Position numbers and translations under genes: made by a program | In this document: positions 1 to 6,811 of the stretch, piece after piece | How the letters are laid out: the number at the start of each line of letters is the position of its first letter | How positions within the stretch are numbered: the stretch's first letter is position 1 | The notes under the pieces: model-generated | Told to the model about the DNA's origin: nothing | Seen by the model: the letters and a program-made list of their open reading frames with translations, nothing else | The model's database searches: none | Source: Bdellovibrionales bacterium | GTDB lineage: Bacteria > Bdellovibrionota > Bdellovibrionia > Bdellovibrionales > UBA1609 | DNA: 64,000 nucleotides | Direction: 5' to 3' | Assembly (NCBI GenBank): GCA_020850475.1 | Contig: JADZEO010000059.1 | Coordinates: 1 to 64,000 of the forward strand

Positions 1-1786
1 CTAAGCTGATATTGGTTTTTTGATCGAGGAACTTTCCAAAAAGCGAATCCCCACACCAAGGCGTTAGAATTTTTCCGAAACGCACGATGTTCGGATCTTT
101 ATGGTTTAGTAAAATCTCTCGAAGGTCAGAAAGTCGCGGTGATTTTGAAGTCGCATAGACTTCGCGGATGGCCTCTTCGACCTCGGCACGCTCTAGTTTT
201 GGCAAACGAGAAACGTCCTCTTCTTTAGCCATGAGTTCGATCAAGCCCACCAAAAATTTGATCTTCTGGTTGGATACGACTTCCTCGCCAGCGGCCAAAT
301 CAAAGGGATTGATTGAAATTCCATCAGATACGCCGAGCGGGAGGTATTGCCCCTCAAGATTCTCGCAAAGTTTCTTGTAACTTCCGCCAATATCGACGAA
401 GAAAATTTTAGGATTTTCTTTGAGCATCTGCATAAGGATGATGTTTGTAAGAAACGATTTCCCGCTGCCTGACCCACCAGAAATCAGCATATTGGAGTTC
501 GTGAAATCCGCGTCGAACGGATCGAATTTCAAAAGCGCACCGGAGCTACTCCGCAAAAGTACACTCGGCTCTGTCGTGCCAGTCCAAGCACCATAGATCG
601 GCAAAAGATCGGCGAGGTTCGATGTCTTCACTCGCTTAGATCGCTCCGCCGCTCGCGCATTGGGTAACGCCATCTGCGAGAAAATATCAAAGGCCGCAAT
701 TGTCTCCTGCATGGCCTCGCTACTGCCAAGACTTCTCACCGCAATGAGGGCTTGGTTTACCTTGTCCTCAAGCTCCTCTAGGTTTTCCGATTTCAACAGT
801 ACGTTGAGACTCAGGCGGAACACCTTTTCACCGCTTGCAATCATCTGCTCCAGCAGTGTCTCTAGGTCTTGCAGCTTTGCCTCGGACTCGATGTCAGAAA
901 CGCCGTTTCGTTTTCCTCGTGCCATCGAAAAAGCAATGCGCCGTTGGGTCTTTAAACTTTCAAGCTCTTTTGTTTGATCGGGCACATGGACCGAAAAGAA
1001 CAACCGCGAGCCAAATGGAAGCCCCTGAAGTATTGCGCCTAAGCAAGAGTAAGTCGCCTCTGGCAAAATCTTGAGCGACAGAATCCTATGGTGAACATTC
1101 CCGATAGAAAATCCCTCCTGTGAGATCGCAACGTCGGTCAGACAAAGCGATTCTCGCAGGTCTTCGGGATCGTATTGTCCAAGCCCGATCTTCCGCGTGG
1201 GATTCCACTGTTTATAGACGAGCTTCAAAACTTCTTCGGGCGTAAGTACGCAAGCGGTTAGCCCCAGCGACTTGATACCTTGAAGCAAGTCTTCAAGAGT
1301 CCGATCAAACATCGACAGCTCTTTTTTCAAGCGATCTTCCGTCACCTCTTGAAACTTGGGCTCAAGAGAAAAGAACTTCGTTCTGTCTGCCAGACGCTGT
1401 GAAAATGGCTTTCGTACAAAAATATGGAGGTCATACTTTGGGATAAAGCCCTGTTGATCGAACTTACGAAACATCGAGGCACGTCCGAGAGCGAGTGCCT
1501 TGGCAGCCTCATTAGTTGAAGTCATCGCCACGCTTTCAAAGCCTGCAATCTCATCTTCATTTCCGTCTCGAATGTCGCAGACGAATTGAATGTCGATGCC
1601 GCTTGGCAAGCTATTCAAAAATTGAATCAAACTGCCAGCGAGCGCATTTTTCCCTTCGTCTGAGTAGGCGACAACATCAAGAGGTGAAATCCTCAGAGCT
1701 GCGCCCATCGAGCCGTCCTCGAAAATCATGCGATTTTGTTCAAAACCCCAGAGCTGAAGCTCATCGGTCAAAATGTCTGTTTTCAT
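1..1786 (-). CDS. traC: TraC/VirB4-type conjugation ATPase (partial, C-terminus outside window)
   Basis: Energises assembly of the conjugative pilus and the type IV secretion channel from the cytoplasmic face of the inner membrane. The open frame runs without a stop from the ATG at 1786 to the window edge, giving about 595 residues. A Walker A motif of the form SGGSGSGKS lies about residue 435, followed by IFFVDIGGSY. The N-terminal ~400 residues match the TraC/VirB4 N-domain in length and position. The Walker B and C-terminal helicase motifs are beyond position 1. The ATG is adjacent to the stop of the TraL-like gene (shared base 1786), so the two are translationally coupled. Family call is from motif and synteny; gene symbol by F-type analogy. 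Confidence 0.85.
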   Translation of the reverse strand, partial: MKTDILTDELQLWGFEQNRMIFEDGSMGAALRISPLDVVAYSDEGKNALAGSLIQFLNSLPSGIDIQFVCDIRDGNEDEIAGFESVAMTSTNEAAKALALGRASMFRKFDQQGFIPKYDLHIFVRKPFSQRLADRTKFFSLEPKFQEVTEDRLKKELSMFDRTLEDLLQGIKSLGLTACVLTPEEVLKLVYKQWNPTRKIGLGQYDPEDLRESLCLTDVAISQEGFSIGNVHHRILSLKILPEATYSCLGAILQGLPFGSRLFFSVHVPDQTKELESLKTQRRIAFSMARGKRNGVSDIESEAKLQDLETLLEQMIASGEKVFRLSLNVLLKSENLEELEDKVNQALIAVRSLGSSEAMQETIAAFDIFSQMALPNARAAERSKRVKTSNLADLLPIYGAWTGTTEPSVLLRSSSGALLKFDPFDADFTNSNMLISGGSGSGKSFLTNIILMQMLKENPKIFFVDIGGSYKKLCENLEGQYLPLGVSDGISINPFDLAAGEEVVSNQKIKFLVGLIELMAKEEDVSRLPKLERAEVEEAIREVYATSKSPRLSDLREILLNHKDPNIVRFGKILTPWCGDSLFGKFLDQKTNISL

Positions 1787-2106
1787 TAAGCCCCCTTGCG
1801 TTTGAGTTGCGGCGGATTTTGAAAGGTCTTTGATTCAGGAAAAGCCCACAAAGCCTTTGGCCTCATCCAGAACTTCCCCAAATGCAGAAGATAGTTGTCG
1901 GGCTTGCCGCGTTTGCCGATGCGGATAGTGAGAGCCACCGCCAAAGTCGGGAGCCACACCAGAAACAACTTTCCCGAAGTGGCTCCGAAGAGAAAATTTA
2001 GAATCGAGAGCAAGAAAAATATAAAGAGCAGGTCAGGGATTTCAAAACCCATGACTTGCAGCTTTTTCTCCAAGCACTGACTGACAGGCGTTACTTTCAA
2101 AGCCAT
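1786..2106 (-). CDS. traL: TraL/VirB3-like inner-membrane conjugation protein
   Basis: About 106 residues from the ATG at 2106. A longer frame begins upstream, but this ATG opens MALKVTP and gives the usual size for TraL (about 90-105 aa). Two hydrophobic segments sit at about residues 25-42 and 47-62, followed by a basic stretch and a motif resembling the TraL signature (KPDNYLLH near residue 73). TraL/VirB3 is a small inner-membrane subunit that works with the VirB4/TraC ATPase, and it is immediately followed by that gene here. Order pilin, TraL, TraC is the canonical VirB2-B3-B4 order. Divergent at sequence level, so the call leans on size, topology and position. Confidence 0.65.
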   Translation of the reverse strand: MALKVTPVSQCLEKKLQVMGFEIPDLLFIFFLLSILNFLFGATSGKLFLVWLPTLAVALTIRIGKRGKPDNYLLHLGKFWMRPKALWAFPESKTFQNPPQLKRKGA

Positions 2107-2173
2107 GCACGATCTCCGAAAATGGGCCGACACCCAGAGGGCAAAGCCCTCCGAGCATCGGCGCGTAACTAAC

Positions 2174-2458
2174 TTAGTGAATTAGTGACTGAACAAACTG
2201 GATGATGGATGGCGCACCGAAGCCGACAACGGCCCCCATAATCGCCAAAATCAGATGCGAGCGAGCGTTCTGCGATCCAGTGAAGAATGAGAAAGCCGCG
2301 AACACCAGTCCCAAAATCCCCACCAGTGGCAAGACGGTGTTGATGAGCTTCGATTGTACCGCCATCAAACTTGATTCAACGCTGGCCGATGCCATTATTG
2401 GCGTGAGAAACATCCACAACGAGCCGACAAGCGCGACCCCATATCTCTTGATTTTCAT
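2174..2458 (-). CDS. TrbC/VirB2-type conjugative pilin
   Basis: A 94-residue protein with the VirB2/TrbC pilin plan. An N-terminal signal peptide ends near ASA (about residue 25). A short polar segment follows, then two hydrophobic helices (about 41-60 and 68-83) separated by a small polar loop. VirB2-type pilins are processed at the inner membrane and polymerise into the conjugative pilus. It lies directly upstream of the TraL- and TraC-like genes, as expected for a VirB2-B3-B4 array. An SD-like GGGG run sits 6-8 bases before the ATG. Pilins diverge rapidly, so this rests on topology and context. Confidence 0.75.
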   Translation of the reverse strand: MKIKRYGVALVGSLWMFLTPIMASASVESSLMAVQSKLINTVLPLVGILGLVFAAFSFFTGSQNARSHLILAIMGAVVGFGAPSIIQFVQSLIH

Positions 2459-2539
2459 AAAATCCCCTTTGCGAAATGCAAAAGCCCTTCAAGCGGACTT
2501 TTTTTAGTGGCGGGGTTTTATTGAGACGGTCGCCGAGCT

Positions 2540-2887
2540 TTAGTTGCTCGGATAGATCGACATATAGACCTTCTGTTTTGGAAGGCGCAGGTTGATCTCC
2601 AGATAGTCCTTTAAATCGCCTCGTAGGACGGCGTAGCCGACAGGATTCTGGAAATGCACGCTCGTCTCAGTCTCAACTTTTTTTGTGAAGATCGTGAACT
2701 TGTCCGATGAATCTCGATTCATGCTCAGGTAATAAGTGACATTCGGGAACGGCCAGAGTTTCAGAATGTAGTATTTCAGATTCTCGTACTTGAGCGCGTA
2801 ACCAATATGGAGTGCGCAATCAAGTTTCTGGCCGACGTGGTTTCCTACGAATACATCATGCTTCATTTTGTTCACTTCGATTTCCAT
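2540..2887 (-). CDS. Element-encoded protein of unknown function (115 aa)
   Basis: The ATG at 2887 is preceded by a GGGGGAA Shine-Dalgarno run at a good distance. The product has no signal peptide or membrane segment and is rich in aromatic and charged residues. Its pattern suggests mostly beta structure: several short alternating hydrophobic stretches, and a C-terminus with KVYMSIYP. I do not recognise the family. It sits between the micro-gene cluster and the pilin gene on the same strand, so it is probably transcribed with the transfer operon. An internal ATG (KMKHD, residue 8) is an alternative start. Confidence 0.6.
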   Translation of the reverse strand: MEIEVNKMKHDVFVGNHVGQKLDCALHIGYALKYENLKYYILKLWPFPNVTYYLSMNRDSSDKFTIFTKKVETETSVHFQNPVGYAVLRGDLKDYLEINLRLPKQKVYMSIYPSN

Positions 2888-2939
2888 TAAAATTCCCCCG
2901 TATAAATTTGTTTTCTAATTCAGAGTCGACGTTACGCTC

Positions 2940-3065
2940 CTACTTCAAATGCAGGAGCAGTTTTTTGATTCGCCGAACGATGGGCGCGATTTTTCGATTT
3001 CTCGACACCTCTTCTGCGGAAATCGAATCAAGCACCATCCCCACCTCTTGTTTGACCGTTTTCAC
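2940..3065 (-). CDS. Micro-protein, 41 aa (GTG start), unknown function
   Basis: Read from a GTG at 3065, eight bases after the stop of the preceding 45-aa gene, with a GGGGG run just upstream as Shine-Dalgarno. The product is helical, with a strongly basic C-terminal half (RNRKIAPIVRRIKKLLLHLK) that could bind nucleic acid or membrane. A longer upstream ATG in the same frame (3131) would overlap the neighbouring gene by 58 bases; the GTG start fits the packing better. No family recognised. Confidence 0.45.
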   Translation of the reverse strand: MKTVKQEVGMVLDSISAEEVSRNRKIAPIVRRIKKLLLHLK

Positions 3066-3073
3066 TTGTCCCC

Positions 3074-3211
3074 CTATTGACCCAACAGCCTCAGTGCATT
3101 CTTCAGCTCCGCGATCAGTTGAGCGTTGCACATGATCTCTTCAATCGAGAGTGCGCCCATCAGTTCATAGAGTTCCCGCTTGAGCAGCATCAGAACTTGC
3201 ATCTCGCTCAT
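3074..3211 (-). CDS. Micro-protein, 45 aa, unknown function
   Basis: ATG at 3211 overlaps the stop codon of the upstream gene (ATGA overlap at 3208-3211), a classic sign of translational coupling. The product begins MSEMQVLMLLKREL and is a leucine-rich amphipathic helix throughout, with two cores (residues 5-16 and 31-44), so it may oligomerise. No signal peptide. No recognised family. It is the third gene of a four-gene micro-cassette running 3590 to 2940. Confidence 0.5.
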   Translation of the reverse strand: MSEMQVLMLLKRELYELMGALSIEEIMCNAQLIAELKNALRLLGQ

Positions 3212-3375
3212 AGTGACCACCGACGGATAACTGTCTCAGGGTACTTCTGAAGCATCTCAGCACGAGCCGTGTTGATTTGCTCCTGCACGCGGGCTGATGC
3301 CGCAGCCGATCCACGCATATTTAAGAGAACCCTTTGAGCAGCCATCCTGATGCGAGTTATGATCTTGCGGATCAC
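3208..3375 (-). CDS. Micro-protein, 55 aa (GTG start), basic, unknown function
   Basis: GTG at 3375 overlaps the TGA stop of the zinc-ribbon gene (GTGA overlap), and its own TGA overlaps the ATG of the next gene. Overlaps at both ends argue that this short frame is translated. The product starts VIRKIITRIRMAAQRV and is Arg/Ala-rich and helical. No domain recognised. A competing frame over the same bases (3257-3469) lacks a Shine-Dalgarno and was not chosen. Confidence 0.5.
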   Translation of the reverse strand: MIRKIITRIRMAAQRVLLNMRGSAAASARVQEQINTARAEMLQKYPETVIRRWSL

Positions 3376-3590
3376 GCGGCACCTTCCAGCGATGGCTCAG
3401 ATTCTTCGCTTTCTTCTTTTGTGGTTTTGTCGCCGAGATTTTCTGCCCATGTTGGGATGGGGAGATCATCAGGAGACATCGGTCGCTCTAGTAGATCGGG
3501 GCTGTAGTTACAGCTCACGCAGTGAGCGTGAGTTCTTAGAACTTCATAGCTGCGATCATTGCAGCGTGGGCATTTTCGCCAGTAGGTCAT
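3372..3590 (-). CDS. Small zinc-ribbon protein (72 aa), first gene of the transfer operon
   Basis: The ATG at 3590 has an AAAGGAGAAAG Shine-Dalgarno; the upstream in-frame ATG (3638) has none. The N-terminus carries CPRC at residues 6-9 and CVSC about 17 residues later, a four-Cys zinc ribbon. The remainder is acidic and Ser/Glu-rich, probably disordered. Such ribbons often serve as small DNA- or RNA-contacting adaptors, but the actual role is unknown. It is first in the minus-strand operon and lies beside the palindrome array in the 3591-4102 intergenic region, so it may be an early regulator. Confidence 0.6.
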   Translation of the reverse strand: MTYWRKCPRCNDRSYEVLRTHAHCVSCNYSPDLLERPMSPDDLPIPTWAENLGDKTTKEESEESEPSLEGAA

Positions 3591-3740
3591 AGCTTTCTCC
3601 TTTGCTGGTGGAGGGATGGTTTTCAGCCCTCTCACCAATTAAAATTGCAAGCTGTGCCAACTTTGGTGCGAAAATGAGCTAACGCTCGAACATCAAAAAG
3701 GAATCGGTGGAAATCGCGGAATTTTTCTGGGTCAGAAACC

Positions 3741-3955
3741 TTCAGATAATTTGAATGAAAATGCGCGAGCACAAATTTAGAGGCTCTACGCGTATTCAAA
3801 AAATTTGAAGAACATCAAGAATCTTGAATATGAATTTTCTACACGAACCATTCAAGAAATTTGAATATCTCGAAGAAAACAGAAACCGTTTAATCTTCAA
3901 TAACTTAACGTGTATTAAGCGATGCCGTCTCCTCCTAGTATTCAAATAAATTGAA
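3741..3955. repeat. Array of five TTCAA-N5-TTGAA palindromes (candidate enhancer/operator)
   Basis: Five 15-bp inverted repeats of the form TTCAA-N5-TTGAA start at 3741 (TTCAG variant), 3795 (perfect), 3814 (ATCAA variant), 3851 (perfect) and 3941 (perfect). The N5 spacers are A/T-rich. They fill the 512-bp gap between the divergent transfer operon (start 3590) and the YcaO operon (start 4103). The last copy is about 105 bp and the first about 320 bp upstream of a -24/-12 promoter at 4061, the usual range for sites bound by a sigma54 activator. The likely binder (inference) is the NtrC-type regulator encoded at 8169-9542. Replication or transfer-origin iterons are the main alternative. The rest of the gap is AT-rich and shows nothing else I can name. 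Confidence 0.6.
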
Positions 3956-4060
3956 GAATTATTTATATATCTGTTGTATATCCACATCGTTAAGAGGGCC
4001 GATGGATGCTGGTTATGCGTTTTTTGCGGGGTACGACAGTTAAAGAGTAACTTCTAGTTG

Positions 4061-4076
4061 TGGCATCGGCTTTGCT
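4061..4076 (+). promoter_or_regulatory. Sigma54 (-24/-12) promoter of the YcaO operon
   Basis: TGGCAT-CGGCT-TTGCT places GG at 4062-4063 and GC at 4074-4075, the required 10 bases apart. It departs from TGGCAC-N5-TTGCW only at the sixth base. The predicted start of transcription is near 4087, four bases before the AGGGGG Shine-Dalgarno (4091-4096) of the YcaO gene. The operon ends in a sigma54-activator gene, so the promoter type and the gene content agree. Confidence 0.6.
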
Positions 4077-4102
4077 CTCTTCGAGTGTATAGGGGGCCAA
4101 GC

Positions 4103-5077
4103 ATGGTGAGCGATCTAGCTCAAGACAACCAAAGACTACGAAGAAGGGGTTTTGAAACCTCGCCGCTATTATTCGGTCCAAAAATCACCAGCGAAAACGA
4201 AATCAAACGGCCAGAGGGTTACGCACTCCCTGGATTTGTGGCCCTTTCCATAACGGCGGAAGCGGACGGATTCACAGCCACTGGCTACGGCGAAGGCCCG
4301 CATGATCTTGCCCGTGCAAAGGCGATTTCCGAGGCGTTTGAGCGGCTGGCTCTTTTCAAATTTTGTACTGACACCAATAAATCAGAGACAAGTAGTGGAT
4401 GGGCGGCCCATTGTACCGCCGAGCTTGCAGTCCGTGCGGCGGTGTTTGAACTGATCGAACGCGATGTTGCTCTAACGGTTTGGGAAAACGGCGGTCCTTT
4501 TTATGTGGTGCCTGAATCACTTTGGCCGAAGCCCCTCCTTATATGGAAGAGTGAGCGGCACGCCAGCCTTGAATTTTCTTATCTTCGTATTCTTCTCAGT
4601 AGTACCGACAACGGCGCGTGTGTATCTGCGCTCCTCTTTAGTGACAGTGGGAATTTCGTCGCGGGCCATGCTTCGGCGTTTGAACTAGAGGATGCAATCA
4701 TCTCCGCCGCAAATGAATGCTTCCGTGCCGCCCACTCAGCAATCCAGTTTGATTCTATCGCCGAGGTTGCCGCTCTCCATTCTGAAAACCAAGGTGTGAG
4801 TGCAAGCCCTGCGGCTCATTCGCTGGCGTATGCCTACAAAGAGACGATGCCAGAAGTGGTGAAGATTCTGACTGCAACAGAGATTGAAGTGCGCCGTAAG
4901 TGGCAGAAACACCAGACATTATTTAATGAGTTGAATCTTGCTGCGTTCGACGCACAGACTTTTCAAGTCGGCGACCGAATCGTGGCAAGAGTGAAAAGCC
5001 CCAAGTATCGAGAAATTTTCTGGGGCCGAACTGACGATGTGTCTAAACAAAACCAACACCCGCATTTTGTGGGTTAA
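4103..5077 (+). CDS. YcaO-family protein (putative peptide azoline/thioamide-forming enzyme)
   Basis: YcaO proteins use ATP to activate peptide amide bonds, usually making azolines, thioamides or related groups in RiPP precursors. The start at 4103 has an AGGGGG Shine-Dalgarno; the upstream TTG (4058) lies inside the -24/-12 promoter. At 324 aa it is shorter than most YcaO enzymes (about 380-450). Visible hallmarks are the ATP-site helix SEAFERLAL and, later, FELIERDVAL, with the spaced Glu/Arg residues of the family. The C-terminus ends HPHFVG instead of the PxPxP tail of azoline-forming TOMM cyclodehydratases. No TfuA, E1-like or dehydrogenase partner is present. First gene of an operon with a small exported protein, an OppA-like binding protein and a two-component pair. 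Catalysis is inferred. Confidence 0.7.
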   Translation: MVSDLAQDNQRLRRRGFETSPLLFGPKITSENEIKRPEGYALPGFVALSITAEADGFTATGYGEGPHDLARAKAISEAFERLALFKFCTDTNKSETSSGWAAHCTAELAVRAAVFELIERDVALTVWENGGPFYVVPESLWPKPLLIWKSERHASLEFSYLRILLSSTDNGACVSALLFSDSGNFVAGHASAFELEDAIISAANECFRAAHSAIQFDSIAEVAALHSENQGVSASPAAHSLAYAYKETMPEVVKILTATEIEVRRKWQKHQTLFNELNLAAFDAQTFQVGDRIVARVKSPKYREIFWGRTDDVSKQNQHPHFVG

Positions 5078-5088
5078 AGGAGGGATAT

Positions 5089-5385
5089 ATGCGTAACAGA
5101 GCAATCAAAGGAGTCTTATTCACGCTTGCAAGTGTAACAGGTCTTTTTGCGTTTGCTGGGGAGCTACCGCAGGGCTTGCACTTGATCGAAGAACTTCCAC
5201 TCGAACAGAGGGTTGTGGCTCACAAGCAAGTCTTGAAATTTCTGAATGAGAATCCCCAATTTGCCGCACTCGTGAAAGTGATCGCGGTCGATGAAAAAGG
5301 AACGGTCTATGTCTTGGATGAGAAAATGGAAAACATCGTTGCCGCTGGTGCCCCTAGCTCTATTGGGATGTCTGCTGGCAAGTAG
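5089..5385 (+). CDS. Small exported protein with NHLP-like C-terminal half; candidate YcaO substrate
   Basis: 98 aa, strong AAAGGAGGG Shine-Dalgarno, 11 bases after the YcaO stop. Residues 1-24 look like a Sec signal peptide ending at FAG. The following region (about 44-85) resembles nitrile-hydratase-like RiPP leaders: a helix, a NENPQF turn, beta strands of the VIAVDEKGTVYVLDE type, then IVAAG in the place of the VAGG cleavage motif. The remaining tail is APSSIGMSAGK, with three Ser that could be modified. Its last 67 bases overlap the signal-peptide region of the next gene in another frame. The precursor role is inferred from position and this resemblance; a plain secreted protein is possible, since NHLP precursors normally lack a Sec signal. 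Confidence 0.55.
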   Translation: MRNRAIKGVLFTLASVTGLFAFAGELPQGLHLIEELPLEQRVVAHKQVLKFLNENPQFAALVKVIAVDEKGTVYVLDEKMENIVAAGAPSSIGMSAGK

Positions 5386-6811
5386 CCATCTGGCATTTGC
5401 CGCCTCGGAGGGATCAGTGCATACGAAAAGCGTAAGAACCTACATGAATTTTGCCAAAGAGGTCGATCCAGCCCACATCCTGTCGATGGCTGATCTCGAA
5501 CTCTCTATTGCCCTTTCTACTCCGCTCGTCGTGTTCAATAACGAGCGTCAGGTTGTTTCGGGCTTGGCCGAGACATGGACGATTCTTCCGCCTGATCGAG
5601 TATCGTTCACGCTTCGTAAAAATCTACGCTGGTCAGATGGCTCACAAGTCAAAGCTGCGGAATATAAGACGGCATTGGAGCGAGCTAAACGTCTCTATGG
5701 AAACGATCTCAAAGCATTGTTTGAAGCCGTCACGAAAATCGAGGCCCCTGATGAGCGCACACTGATTTTTGTAACCAAGGGCGCGGCAACAGAGAGCGGA
5801 CTTCTGCTCAAGCTGACTGAACCCATGTATGGACTTCTGGCCCTGAAGGGTGACGTCCTTAATCTTTCAAAGACAGTCGGGCCGTTTTTTGTGAAAGAAA
5901 ATCGTGGCGACTCGCTGACGTTGGAAGCAAATAAGAACTGGTATGCCTACACAAGCGCGATGCCCACACTTGTTGAAATCAAACGCCCGAAAGATGGCGT
6001 TGATTTGATGACCACCTTCGATAAAGACGACTGGCCGAATCTGACCTCTGGCAGCTCTCTCATGTCGAAAGAAACCCTCGATCAACTAAAGAGCAAAGGC
6101 TTCAAAACTTGGCAACGCAGTCTCGACAAGGTTTATAGCCTCTATCCATCAAAACGATTTCTAAAAAACGACGGAGCAAATTTCATAAAGTTGCTTTCAA
6201 AGAAGGTGGACAGCTCATCTCTATTGGGTGGACTCACTGGATTCACCAATGCTGAACAATTTTTTCCGCGAGGCTATGAGCTTTATTCCAGTCAGCAGCC
6301 GAAGGTTCCCACTGTCGATAAGTGGCGCGGCAAAGGCCCGATCACAGTTCTACTACTCGACACGACAGTTCTTGCGGGAATGCGCGAGAACTTGGCGAAG
6401 GTTATCTCTGCGGCATCGGGACAACCAGCTAAAATCGAAGTCATCTCTGTTTCTAAAGCGGGGGATCGCATGAAACTCGGCGACTTCGATATTTTCGGCG
6501 TGCAGATTGCCGTCGCTGATCCAAATTTTGAAGGCGCAATGTCTTTCTTTATAGAGCGAGAGCCGCCGTTCATTCCATCGGGCGATGGTGCGGCGGATTT
6601 TGCTGCACAACTTCGCGCTGCTCGCGGATTGCCAACGTCAGCGGATCGCGCCGCCCGCATGAGAGAAATCATCATTCGCGCTCAAGAGGCGGGTCACGTT
6701 CTGCCGCTTTTCCATTTTTCTAGCCTTGCCATTGCAAAGCCAGGCGTTGACCTGTCGGAAGTTCCAAACTCGGACGAGACGATTTTATTTTCTAAGGTGA
6801 GAATGCGATGA
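5318..6811 (+). CDS. Extracellular solute-binding protein, family 5 (OppA/DppA-like)
   Basis: About 497 aa. A start at 5318 gives a clean signal peptide (RKWK, hydrophobic core, AFA/ASEG cleavage); the frame is open upstream to 5291. The mature part matches SBP family 5, which binds peptides or nickel in the periplasm: PLVVFNNERQVVSGLAETW near the N-terminus, then RWSDGSQVKAAEY. No permease or ATPase genes accompany it. It is followed, with a 4-base overlap, by a histidine kinase with a periplasmic domain. The context suggests a receptor that presents a ligand, perhaps the peptide from the preceding gene, to the kinase. That sensing role is inference; scavenging for a distant importer is possible. 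Confidence 0.8.
   Translation: MRKWKTSLPLVPLALLGCLLASSHLAFAASEGSVHTKSVRTYMNFAKEVDPAHILSMADLELSIALSTPLVVFNNERQVVSGLAETWTILPPDRVSFTLRKNLRWSDGSQVKAAEYKTALERAKRLYGNDLKALFEAVTKIEAPDERTLIFVTKGAATESGLLLKLTEPMYGLLALKGDVLNLSKTVGPFFVKENRGDSLTLEANKNWYAYTSAMPTLVEIKRPKDGVDLMTTFDKDDWPNLTSGSSLMSKETLDQLKSKGFKTWQRSLDKVYSLYPSKRFLKNDGANFIKLLSKKVDSSSLLGGLTGFTNAEQFFPRGYELYSSQQPKVPTVDKWRGKGPITVLLLDTTVLAGMRENLAKVISAASGQPAKIEVISVSKAGDRMKLGDFDIFGVQIAVADPNFEGAMSFFIEREPPFIPSGDGAADFAAQLRAARGLPTSADRAARMREIIIRAQEAGHVLPLFHFSSLAIAKPGVDLSEVPNSDETILFSKVRMR

Noticed and set aside
3257-3469. 70-aa minus-strand frame overlapping the micro-gene cluster
   Set aside because: No Shine-Dalgarno and incompatible with the neatly overlapping GTG gene at 3208-3375.
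3645-3660. TTGGCAC...TTGCAA on the minus strand just upstream of the zinc-ribbon gene, looking like a sigma54 promoter for the transfer operon
   Set aside because: GG and GC are only 8 bases apart, where 10 are needed; sigma54 promoters do not tolerate such spacing. Position is suggestive, so a sequence check of this spot would be worthwhile, but I do not call it.
3796-3987. 63-aa minus-strand frame within the palindrome array
   Set aside because: AT-rich random frame with no Shine-Dalgarno; the DNA is better explained by the repeated palindromes.
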